Shown here in pieces: positions 30,768-37,755 of a stretch of DNA of 37,755 nt (position 1 is its first letter; each line of letters begins with the position of its first letter). Where the stretch lies: the NCBI GenBank assembly GCA_037141055.1, contig JBAXDH010000024.1:1-37755 (forward strand), given 5' to 3'. Source of the stretch: CAIVAT01 sp037141055. Lineage in GTDB: Bacteria; Bacteroidota; Bacteroidia; Bacteroidales; FEN-979. A program made the position numbers and the translations under genes. The notes beneath the pieces are model-generated. The model was given only the letters and a program-made list of their open reading frames with translations, searched no databases and was not told where the DNA came from.

Positions 30768-33700
30768 ATGAGTAAACGATACGCTGAATACAAGAATTTA
30801 AGCCTGACCAGGATTGGTGATGAAATCCAGTCCTACTGGAAGGAGCATGGCACATTTGAAAAGAGTCTGAGGCTCACCGAAGGCAAGCCTCCGTATGTCT
30901 TTTATGAAGGTCCGCCATCAGCGAACGGCACTCCCGGGATTCACCACGTCATGGCACGTGCCATCAAGGATATTTTCTGCCGCTACAAAACCATGAAAGG
31001 GTTTTATGTCAGCCGAAAGGCAGGCTGGGATACCCACGGGCTCCCCATCGAGATCGGCGTGGAGAAAAAACTCGGGATCACCAAGGAGGATATCGGGAAA
31101 ACAATTTCCATCGAAGATTACAATAAGGAATGCCGCACCGAGGTGATGAAATACAAAGACCTCTGGGACGACCTGACCATCCGCATGGGTTATTGGCTCA
31201 ACCTGGATGATCCTTATGTCACTTACGAAAACAAATACATCGAGAGTGTCTGGCATCTCCTTGGAAAATTATACGAAAAAGGCTTGCTGTACAAGGGATA
31301 TACCATTCAGCCGTATTCACCGGCTGCAGGTACCGGCCTCAGCACCCATGAACTCAATCAGCCCGGCACCTACAAGATGGTGAAGGATCATACTGTCGTT
31401 GCGCAGTTTAAGGTGATACGGGATGCCGGATCAGAGTTCCTCTTCAAAGACTTGTTTGGAGACCTTTACATTCTTGCCTGGACAACCACGCCCTGGACGT
31501 TGCCTTCCAATACCGGCCTTGCCGTGGGTAAGGACATCGCGTATGTCCTGGTGAAAACATTCAATCCCTATACGTTTACCGAACAAACCGTCGTACTGGC
31601 GAAAGAACTGTTGCACCAGTATTTCCCTGAGAAGAACAGCCAGCTTGAAATGGAAAGCTACCATGAAGGCGACAAACACATACCTTTCCAGGTGGTGGCC
31701 GAATTCAGGGGAAAAGAATTCGAGGGCATCCGTTTTGAACAGCTGCTGCCTTATGCAAGACCCGAAGACGGCGACCCTTTCCGTATCGTGCTTGGTGATT
31801 TTGTTACCACCGGGGATGGTACCGGCATCGTGCACATTGCCCCGAGTTTTGGCGCCGACGATTTTCGCGTTGGCCGGCAGTATGGACTGGGTTCGTTAAC
31901 CCTGGTTGACAAGCAGGGAAGGTTTACCGAACAGATGGGCGAATTTGCCGGCCGTTATGTAAAACCTGAATATGATGCCGACTGTGTTGCCGGAAACTGT
32001 CCCCCGGTGGATATTGACATCATCGTGAAACTGAAACACGAAAACAAAGCCTTCAAATCGGAGAAGTATGAGCACTCCTATCCGCATTGCTGGCGAACCG
32101 ATAAACCGATCCTCTACTATCCGCTTGATTCATGGTTTATCCGCACGACCGCCTTCAAGGAGGAGATGATCGCCCTCAACAAAACCATCAACTGGAAACC
32201 GGAATCAACCGGAACCGGTCGTTTTGGCAACTGGCTCGAAAACCTGGTCGACTGGAATTTATCCCGGTCAAGGTTCTGGGGTACCCCCTTGCCGATATGG
32301 AGATCAGCAGATGTGAAACAGGAAATCTGCATTGGTTCCGTTGCTCAGCTGAAAACGGAGATTGAAAAAGCGGTGAAAGCAGGGCTGATGAAGACCAACC
32401 CGCTTGAAAATTACAACCCTGAGGATACCACGGATGAAAATTACCATTCGTTCGACCTCCACCGTCCTTTTGTTGATGACATCATCCTTGTTTCTGACGA
32501 CGGCGTGCCAATGTACCGCGAGCCTGATCTGATTGATGTGTGGTTCGATTCAGGCGCCATGCCTTACGCCCAGTACCATTACCCGTTCGATCAATCCCGT
32601 CAGCTGGAGAGTTTTTTCCCGGCAGATTTTATTGCCGAAGGAGTTGACCAGACCCGCGGATGGTTTTTCACCCTGCACGCCATCGCAGTGATGCTGTTTG
32701 ACGGCGTATCTTACAAAACTTGTGTTTCAAACGGCCTGGTACTTGACAAGAACGGCAATAAAATGTCGAAACGTCTGGGCAACGCCGTGGATCCGTTCGA
32801 AACCATCAATAAATACGGCCCGGATGCCACAAGATGGTACCTGATCACCAACTCGCAGCCCTGGGATAACCTGAAGTTTGACGCTGAAGGCATTGAGGAG
32901 ATCAGGCGGAAATTCTTCGGAACGCTTTACAATACATATGCCTTTTATTCCCTGTATGCAAACATCGACGGATTCACATTCAGTGAACCGGAAATCGCCA
33001 TCGGGGAGCGTCCGGAAATCGACCGGTGGATCCTTTCGGAACTCAACTCCCTGATCAAGGTTGTAGATGATTGCTATGCCGATTATGAACCTACAAGGGC
33101 CGGCCGCGCCATATCCGATTTTGTGGACGCTCACCTCAGCAACTGGTACGTTCGCCTGTGCCGGCGCCGTTTCTGGAGAGGAGATTATTCGCCGGATAAA
33201 ATATCAGCTTACCAGACATTGTACCGCTGCCTCGAAGTAATAGCCCAGCTGTCGTCGCCCATCGCCCCGTTTTTCGCTGAACGGCTCTTTTTAGACCTCA
33301 ACAGCGTATCCGGCAGGAAGGATGCCGATTCGGTTCACCTGACCGAATTTCCGCAGGCCGATCTTGCTTTAATTGACAAAGACCTGGAAGAGCGCATGGA
33401 ACTTGCGCAGAAGATCTCTTCCATGGTGTTATCCATCCGGAAAAGCACCCGCATCCGGGTTCGCCAGCCTCTGAACAAAGTGATGGTCCCCGTGCTGAAT
33501 GATCACCTGGCCGCACAGATCGATGCCGTTAAAAACCTGATCCTCTCGGAAGTCAACGTCAGGGAACTGGAATACATCACAGACACAGCAGGGATACTGG
33601 TGAAGAAGGTAAAACCGGATTTCAAGAAACTTGGTCCCCGGTATGGCAAGCTGATGAAACAACTTGCCGTGGCGGTTACTGAAATCACCCAGCAGGAGAT

Positions 33701-34133
33701 CAGCACGCTGGAGAAGGACGGGAAACTTGCCATCCAGGTTGAAGGACAGCCTGTTGAACTGCTGCTGGACGATGTGGAGATCCTTTCTGAGGACATTCCC
33801 GGATGGCAGATTGCCAGCATGGGAACGCTCACGGTGGCGCTTGACATCACCATCACCCCGGAGCTTTTCCAGGAAGGGATTGCCCGAGAAGTGATCAACA
33901 GGATCCAGAACCTTCGGAAAGATAAAGGATACGAAGTGACAGATAAAATTATGGTTAAATTCCAGTCTCACACAGAGGTGGATGAGGCCGTGCATCGTAA
34001 TATTTCCTATATTTGCTCGGAAACTCTCGCTCAGTCTTTCGATGTTGTCACTGAGATTGACGAATCTGCAAAAACTTTAATTGAAATCACGGATAAAATT
34101 TCAACATTTATTGAAATTAAAAGGGTTGACTAA
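30768..34133 (+). CDS. ileS: isoleucyl-tRNA synthetase, GIHH-motif type
   Basis: The 1121-residue IleRS charges tRNA-Ile. The class I HIGH motif appears as GIHH at 57-60 in NGTPGIHHVMARAIKD, followed by KAGWDTHGLPIE. The editing domain (CP1) lies in about 190-400 (AWTTTPWTLPSNTGLAVG, GTGIVHIAPSFGADDFRVG). DLIDVWFDSGAMPYAQYH and KMSKR (665-669) complete the catalytic core. The anticodon-binding and C-terminal regions fill the rest. The long form and altered motif indicate a type 2 IleRS. The literature I recall links HIGH-to-GxHH exchange with mupirocin hyper-resistance. The downstream DksA-like gene follows after 12 nt, and lspA after a further 27, so these three may be one operon. Confidence 0.98.
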   Translation: MSKRYAEYKNLSLTRIGDEIQSYWKEHGTFEKSLRLTEGKPPYVFYEGPPSANGTPGIHHVMARAIKDIFCRYKTMKGFYVSRKAGWDTHGLPIEIGVEKKLGITKEDIGKTISIEDYNKECRTEVMKYKDLWDDLTIRMGYWLNLDDPYVTYENKYIESVWHLLGKLYEKGLLYKGYTIQPYSPAAGTGLSTHELNQPGTYKMVKDHTVVAQFKVIRDAGSEFLFKDLFGDLYILAWTTTPWTLPSNTGLAVGKDIAYVLVKTFNPYTFTEQTVVLAKELLHQYFPEKNSQLEMESYHEGDKHIPFQVVAEFRGKEFEGIRFEQLLPYARPEDGDPFRIVLGDFVTTGDGTGIVHIAPSFGADDFRVGRQYGLGSLTLVDKQGRFTEQMGEFAGRYVKPEYDADCVAGNCPPVDIDIIVKLKHENKAFKSEKYEHSYPHCWRTDKPILYYPLDSWFIRTTAFKEEMIALNKTINWKPESTGTGRFGNWLENLVDWNLSRSRFWGTPLPIWRSADVKQEICIGSVAQLKTEIEKAVKAGLMKTNPLENYNPEDTTDENYHSFDLHRPFVDDIILVSDDGVPMYREPDLIDVWFDSGAMPYAQYHYPFDQSRQLESFFPADFIAEGVDQTRGWFFTLHAIAVMLFDGVSYKTCVSNGLVLDKNGNKMSKRLGNAVDPFETINKYGPDATRWYLITNSQPWDNLKFDAEGIEEIRRKFFGTLYNTYAFYSLYANIDGFTFSEPEIAIGERPEIDRWILSELNSLIKVVDDCYADYEPTRAGRAISDFVDAHLSNWYVRLCRRRFWRGDYSPDKISAYQTLYRCLEVIAQLSSPIAPFFAERLFLDLNSVSGRKDADSVHLTEFPQADLALIDKDLEERMELAQKISSMVLSIRKSTRIRVRQPLNKVMVPVLNDHLAAQIDAVKNLILSEVNVRELEYITDTAGILVKKVKPDFKKLGPRYGKLMKQLAVAVTEITQQEISTLEKDGKLAIQVEGQPVELLLDDVEILSEDIPGWQIASMGTLTVALDITITPELFQEGIAREVINRIQNLRKDKGYEVTDKIMVKFQSHTEVDEAVHRNISYICSETLAQSFDVVTEIDESAKTLIEITDKISTFIEIKRVD

Positions 34134-34145
34134 TACTATTGAATT

Positions 34146-34589
34146 ATGAAAAAAGCAACAGGAGCAACACAGACGGAAAAAAACCGGTATGCTGACGATG
34201 AACTGGAGGAGTTCAAACAGATTATCCTGAAGAAACTGGAAAAGGCACACAATGACCTGAAATTGCTTACGGAATCGTATACGACAGGCAATGAGCATGA
34301 TACCAACGATACATCTCCCACTTTCAAGGTGCTTGAAGAGGGTTACCAGGTGTTCTCAAAGGAAGAAAACAGCAAGTTTGCTGCCCGCCAGGAAAAATTT
34401 ATCAAATCGCTTGAAAATGCCCTGATCAGGATAGAAAACAAAACCTACGGGATTTGCAGGGTTACAGGCAAACTGATCCCTGCCGACCGCCTGCGCAGTG
34501 TTCCCCACGCAACCCTGAGCATCGAAGCCAAACGGGTGCAGGTTGCCGTCCCTGTTGCTGTTCGTCCCCTGGATCCTGACATGGAATAA
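34146..34589 (+). CDS. DksA/TraR-family protein with degenerate zinc finger
   Basis: A 147-residue DksA/TraR-like protein. The coiled-coil region covers about 15-95 (EEFKQIILKKLEKAHNDLK onwards). The C-terminal globular part reads ENKTYGICRVTGKLIPADR (97-115), then LRSVPHATLSIEAK. In zinc-binding members this region has four cysteines. Here only Cys104 remains, so zinc is probably not bound. Such proteins act in the RNA polymerase secondary channel, often with ppGpp, though the acidic tip must be tested for that activity. It sits 12 nt after ileS and 27 nt before lspA, a common Bacteroidota order. Confidence 0.92.
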   Translation: MKKATGATQTEKNRYADDELEEFKQIILKKLEKAHNDLKLLTESYTTGNEHDTNDTSPTFKVLEEGYQVFSKEENSKFAARQEKFIKSLENALIRIENKTYGICRVTGKLIPADRLRSVPHATLSIEAKRVQVAVPVAVRPLDPDME

Positions 34590-34616
34590 TCTCCCGCATC
34601 GTCTTAAGCCTATCAT

Positions 34617-35270
34617 TTGAAAAAAGCTGCGCTTATTGTCCTTGTAATCCTGGTGATAGACCAGGCGCTGAAGATTTGGATAAAGACCACGTTCTTCATG
34701 GGCGAAAGCCATGCTGTTCTCGGCAATTGGTTTTACCTTCATTTTACCGAAAACGAAGGCATGGCATTCGGCATGAAACTGGGCGGGAGTTATGGCAAAT
34801 TGCTGCTTAGCCTTTTCCGTATTTTTGCAGTCATTATCATTGCCTGGTGGCTCTACAGGGTTACTAAAAAAGGCGCCGGAAACCTGCTGATCATATGTAT
34901 CTCGCTGATCCTTGCCGGAGCTCTGGGTAACATTATCGACAGCGCTTTTTATGGCCTCATCTTCAACGAGAGCGTGAATATGCAAATCGCCTCTTTATTT
35001 CCTCCCGGCGGAGGATATGGAGCATTTTTACACGGGAAGGTTGTCGATATGCTCTATTTCCCGGTCATTGATTCTCATTTTCCAACCTGGATACCGTTAT
35101 GGGGAGGCGAAGATTTTGTGTTTTTCCGCCCTGTGTTTAACATCGCAGATTCATCCATAACCACCGGCGTGTTAATCCTGATATTTTTTCAGAAGAAGGT
35201 TTTTGAAACCGCACCACATTCCGGTGATATTCCGGAAAACGCTGACCAGCAGAATAATCTCCAATCGTAA
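34617..35270 (+). CDS. lspA: lipoprotein signal peptidase (signal peptidase II)
   Basis: A 217-residue integral membrane aspartyl protease that cleaves signal peptides from lipidated prolipoproteins such as the several lipoproteins in this window. Motifs: VIDQALKIWIK (13-23), FTENEGMAFG (43-52), GALGNIIDSAFYG (101-113) with catalytic Asp108, and FNIADSSITTG (174-184) with catalytic Asp178. Four membrane helices are visible. The insertion of about 60 residues between the two aspartates is longer than in E. coli but usual in Bacteroidota. The start is TTG at 34617, giving MKKAALIVLV; no ATG serves as well. The stop codon TAA lies within an AATCGTAAATC repeat. Confidence 0.96.
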   Translation: MKKAALIVLVILVIDQALKIWIKTTFFMGESHAVLGNWFYLHFTENEGMAFGMKLGGSYGKLLLSLFRIFAVIIIAWWLYRVTKKGAGNLLIICISLILAGALGNIIDSAFYGLIFNESVNMQIASLFPPGGGYGAFLHGKVVDMLYFPVIDSHFPTWIPLWGGEDFVFFRPVFNIADSSITTGVLILIFFQKKVFETAPHSGDIPENADQQNNLQS

Positions 35271-35285
35271 ATCAGACAATCGGAA
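35261..35285. repeat. AATCGTAAATC-type repeat at lspA 3' end
   Basis: CAATCGTAAATCAGACAATC overlaps the last codons and stop of lspA and fills the short gap to the convergent M23 gene. It belongs to the same family as 25898-25932 and 30453-30570. Confidence 0.6.
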
Positions 35286-35288
35286 ATT

Positions 35289-36152
35289 TTACCTGACCCT
35301 GATCGACCTGCCAACCCGCAGGGTGGTTGTTGGTTTGATCTTATTCATCGCGCAGATTTCTTTCACCGAAGTTTTGTATTTGCGGGCGAGTTTACCTACC
35401 GTGTCTCCGTTTTTTATCCTGACAACCTGGGCGTTGGCCACATAATCGTTAGGGTAGAAAACCTGCTTTGTTACCGGGAAGGTGTTTGCAATGAGTTTCT
35501 GATTGTCGAAATCAAGCATCCGAAGCGGATCGAGCGGAATATCCCTGTACCGCACTTCAAAGTGGAGATGCGGCCCCCTGCTGCGTCCTGTTGAACCACC
35601 CTGGGCAATAAACACGCCTGATTTTACCTGTTCATTTACCCTGACATGGATTTTTGACAGGTGTCCGTAATAGGTTTCCAGGCCATTGTAATGCCGGATG
35701 ATGACCAGGTTTCCAAAACCGCCCCTGTTGTATTTGGCATATCGCACAACGCCGTCAAATGCCGCCCTTACAGTGTCGCCTTTATTTAGCTTGATATCCA
35801 GACCCTTGTGGGAGTATGTGAAACCGCGAAAAAGTTTACCATAGATTGGCATGGTGAAGGGGCGCTCGGTGGAAGTAAGCATGACGACCGTGTCGCGGAT
35901 TGAATCCGGCTTGACACGGTATGCGAAAATCTGGTCATTGATCCATTGTGCGGAAAACAAGCCCGTTGAATCATCCTCCTGGCTCATCATCACCGGTTCA
36001 TCCTGGAGATATTCCCAGGTAAAGTTTTTATACAGGATGGCTGTCCCTTTTGGAGTTTCAACCGTATCAATGATGGCATCCGGGTTACGCTGGGCAAATG
36101 ATATAAGGGGGGAAATAAAAAATGGCAACAACCACAATTTTAATAACTTCAT
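35289..36152 (-). CDS. secreted M23 peptidase with C-terminal LysM domain
   Basis: A 287-residue secreted protein. The signal peptide covers about 1-20 (MKLLKLWLLPFFISPLISFA). The M23 zinc metallopeptidase domain (about 95-215) has ligands His115 and Asp119 in SHKGLDIKL, catalytic His164 in YYGHLSKI, and His195 and His197 in GPHLHFEV. All catalytic residues are present, so it should be an active peptidoglycan endopeptidase. A LysM domain (about 244-287: VVRIKNGDTVGKLARKYKTS) would bind peptidoglycan. I use the ATG at 36152, not the TTG two codons upstream. It is convergent with lspA and divergent from atpD, with an excellent own promoter. Confidence 0.96.
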   Translation of the reverse strand: MKLLKLWLLPFFISPLISFAQRNPDAIIDTVETPKGTAILYKNFTWEYLQDEPVMMSQEDDSTGLFSAQWINDQIFAYRVKPDSIRDTVVMLTSTERPFTMPIYGKLFRGFTYSHKGLDIKLNKGDTVRAAFDGVVRYAKYNRGGFGNLVIIRHYNGLETYYGHLSKIHVRVNEQVKSGVFIAQGGSTGRSRGPHLHFEVRYRDIPLDPLRMLDFDNQKLIANTFPVTKQVFYPNDYVANAQVVRIKNGDTVGKLARKYKTSVKEICAMNKIKPTTTLRVGRSIRVR

Positions 36153-36187
36153 CGGCAAAATGTAAGGTAACTTTAATTAAGAAACGA

Positions 36188-36218
36188 CAAAATTACACTA
36201 AAAATTTCCCACATCAAA
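36188..36218 (-). promoter_or_regulatory. promoter of the M23 peptidase gene
   Basis: On the minus strand: TTTG at 36218-36215 and TAATTTTG at 36195-36188, 19 bases apart, matching the Bacteroidota consensus. The leader would be about 32 bases. Confidence 0.78.
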
Positions 36219-36239
36219 CATTTAATCAATCAGATATTT

Positions 36240-36247
36240 TATCTTTG
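36240..36247 (+). promoter_or_regulatory. -7 promoter element of atpD
   Basis: TATCTTTG matches TAnnTTTG, 21 bases before the ATG at 36269. No clear -33 match is visible. Confidence 0.65.
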
Positions 36248-36268
36248 CATAAAATATTAAGCCATATC

Positions 36269-37755
36269 ATGCAAGCGAAGAATAGCGGAAAAATCTCTCA
36301 AATCATCGGTCCGGTTATAGACGTGGTCTTCGATGAAGATGTAAAACTTCCCAATATTTACGATGCCCTTGAGGTGACGAATGAAAAGGGGGATGTCATT
36401 GTACTTGAATGCCAGTATGATGTTGGTGAACATACGATGCGCACAGTTGCCATGGACTCGACCGACGGGTTGCGTCGCGGAATGGAAGTCGTAGCCAAGG
36501 GACGTCCGATATCAATGCCGGTAGGGGACATGGTTCGCGGCCGGTTATTCAACGTCATTGGCAAGCCCATTGACGGGCTGGCCCCGGTTTCGGAAGAGCA
36601 CGTGTATGCCATTCACAGGGATCCGCCAAAGTTTGATACGCTGAGCACTTCAAAAGAGGTGCTGTTTACCGGCATTAAAGTCATCGACCTGATCGAGCCT
36701 TATTCCAAGGGCGGAAAGATCGGCCTGTTCGGCGGTGCCGGGGTCGGGAAAACCGTGATCATCATGGAACTTATCAACAACATCGCAAAAAAATATGCCG
36801 GGTTGTCGGTGTTTGGCGGTGTTGGAGAACGCACCCGTGAAGGGAACGACCTTCTTCGTGAAATGATTGAATCCGGGGTAATCCGGTATGGCAAGGAATT
36901 CCAGGAAGACATGGAAAAAGGCGGTTGGGACCTGTCGAAGGTTGATCCTGACGAATTATTGAAATCACAGGCCACCCTTGTATTCGGACAAATGAATGAG
37001 CCTCCCGGAGCCCGTGCCCGCGTGGCCCTTTCGGGTCTTACCATGGCTGAATATTTTCGCGATGGCGATGAAAAATCAGGCGGCCGCGACATCCTGTTCT
37101 TCATCGACAATATTTTCCGTTTCACCCAGGCGGGGTCGGAAGTATCGGCTCTTCTGGGCCGTATGCCTTCTGCGGTTGGTTATCAGCCGACACTGGCCTC
37201 TGAAATGGGTATCATGCAGGAGCGCATCACTTCCACGAAGCGGGGTTCAATCACTTCCGTTCAGGCGGTGTATGTTCCGGCCGACGATTTAACCGATCCG
37301 GCACCTGCCACCACCTTTGCCCACCTTGACGCCACCACCGTTTTAAGCCGTAAAATCTCTGAACTGGGTATTTATCCCGCTGTTGATCCGCTGGATTCAA
37401 CCTCGCGGATTCTTTCACCAGATGTGGTCGGAAACGAGCATTATGATACAGCGCAGCGGGTTAAACGCATCCTGCAGCGTTACAAGGAACTTCAGGATAT
37501 TATTGCCATCCTCGGGATGGACGAATTGTCGGACGAAGACAAACTCGTTGTATCACGCGCCCGCCGCGTGCAGCGTTTCCTTTCACAGCCTTTCTTCGTC
37601 GCCACCCAGTTTACCGGTATCCCGGGCGCATTTGTGAATATTGAAGATACCATCAAAGGATTCAACATGATCATGGATGGCGCGGTGGATGAATATCCCG
37701 AGTCAGCTTTCAGCATGGTCGGCACCATCGAAGAGGCCATTGAAAAGGGGAAGAA
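36269..37755 (+). CDS. atpD: ATP synthase F1 subunit beta (partial, runs off window)
   Basis: 495 codons of the catalytic beta subunit of the F1Fo ATP synthase; the 3' end lies outside the window. Start MQAKNSGKISQIIGPVIDVVF is typical (18-residue core of the N-terminal beta barrel). The Walker A motif GGAGVGKT is at 155-162, followed by GGVGERTREGNDL, the Walker B stretch ILFFIDNIFRFTQAGSEVSA, and the DELSEED-like motif as DELSDEDK. Between EGNDL and FGQMNEPPGAR there is an insertion (about 208-230, GKEFQEDMEKGGWDLSK and following) seen in Bacteroidota beta subunits. The gene begins its own unit with a promoter at 36240-36247, separate from the other ATP synthase genes as expected for this phylum. 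Confidence 0.98.
   Translation, partial: MQAKNSGKISQIIGPVIDVVFDEDVKLPNIYDALEVTNEKGDVIVLECQYDVGEHTMRTVAMDSTDGLRRGMEVVAKGRPISMPVGDMVRGRLFNVIGKPIDGLAPVSEEHVYAIHRDPPKFDTLSTSKEVLFTGIKVIDLIEPYSKGGKIGLFGGAGVGKTVIIMELINNIAKKYAGLSVFGGVGERTREGNDLLREMIESGVIRYGKEFQEDMEKGGWDLSKVDPDELLKSQATLVFGQMNEPPGARARVALSGLTMAEYFRDGDEKSGGRDILFFIDNIFRFTQAGSEVSALLGRMPSAVGYQPTLASEMGIMQERITSTKRGSITSVQAVYVPADDLTDPAPATTFAHLDATTVLSRKISELGIYPAVDPLDSTSRILSPDVVGNEHYDTAQRVKRILQRYKELQDIIAILGMDELSDEDKLVVSRARRVQRFLSQPFFVATQFTGIPGAFVNIEDTIKGFNMIMDGAVDEYPESAFSMVGTIEEAIEKGK

Overview
The window comes from a member of the Bacteroidota, most likely the Bacteroidia. Three things support this. Nearly every promoter I could place has the Bacteroidota -7 element TAnnTTTG, several with a TTTG or TTG about 19-20 bases upstream. 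The gene set is lineage-typical: a half-length glycogen synthase next to a DUF4270 lipoprotein and glmS, a T9SS-sorted endonuclease I, an atpD standing apart from the other ATP synthase genes with the Bacteroidota-type insertion, and BlaI/M56-TonB. Starts are often TTG or GTG without a Shine-Dalgarno. I see no phage, plasmid, IS, CRISPR, tRNA or rRNA.

Layout. Positions 1-7666 are all minus strand: an NAD-dependent epimerase/3-beta-HSD-like enzyme, a long-chain acyl-CoA synthetase, then two genes 1 nt apart, a membrane-anchored trypsin-fold protease and a large secreted or outer-membrane protein. From 7814 to 13451 lie a small membrane protein, a BlaI-type repressor with an M56-TonB receptor protease and a visible operator, a convergent alpha/beta hydrolase, an S41 C-terminal processing protease and an iron superoxide dismutase. 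Positions 13609-18446 (minus) hold an MNT-HEPN pair and the cluster half-GlgA, DUF4270, glmS. Positions 18800-21020 hold three exported proteins of unknown role. Positions 21098-25272 hold a 1077-residue multi-cofactor oxidoreductase facing a proline dehydrogenase. Positions 25381-28104 are the yceD-rpmF-plsX-fabH operon linking ribosome and fatty-acid/phospholipid synthesis. Then come a secreted endonuclease I, a decayed ORF6N gene and a nitroreductase. The end of the window is housekeeping: ileS, a DksA/TraR-like protein and lspA, an M23-LysM peptidase, and atpD running off the edge.

Most interesting points. (1) The 1077-residue protein combines on one chain a 2Fe-2S domain, an HcnB-like FAD/NAD oxidoreductase, two 4Fe-4S motifs, a BFD-like 2Fe-2S domain and an HcnC/DAO-like amine oxidase. 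It probably oxidises an amino acid or imino acid, and the neighbouring proline dehydrogenase points to proline-related compounds. (2) A widespread but uncharacterised membrane-domain family is fused to a complete His-Asp-Ser protease and paired with an outer-membrane-like partner. (3) The half-GlgA has lost the usual ADP-glucose-binding motif. (4) The isoleucyl-tRNA synthetase carries GIHH instead of HIGH, a signature linked to mupirocin hyper-resistance. (5) The blaI operator is three alternating half-sites lying on the promoter. (6) Intergenic spaces are sprinkled with short-period (7-12 bp) degenerate repeats of several families, some of which supply the stop codons of the genes they abut, and one of which forms a perfect 27-bp inverted repeat.

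All functional statements come from motif recognition by eye; no searches were run.
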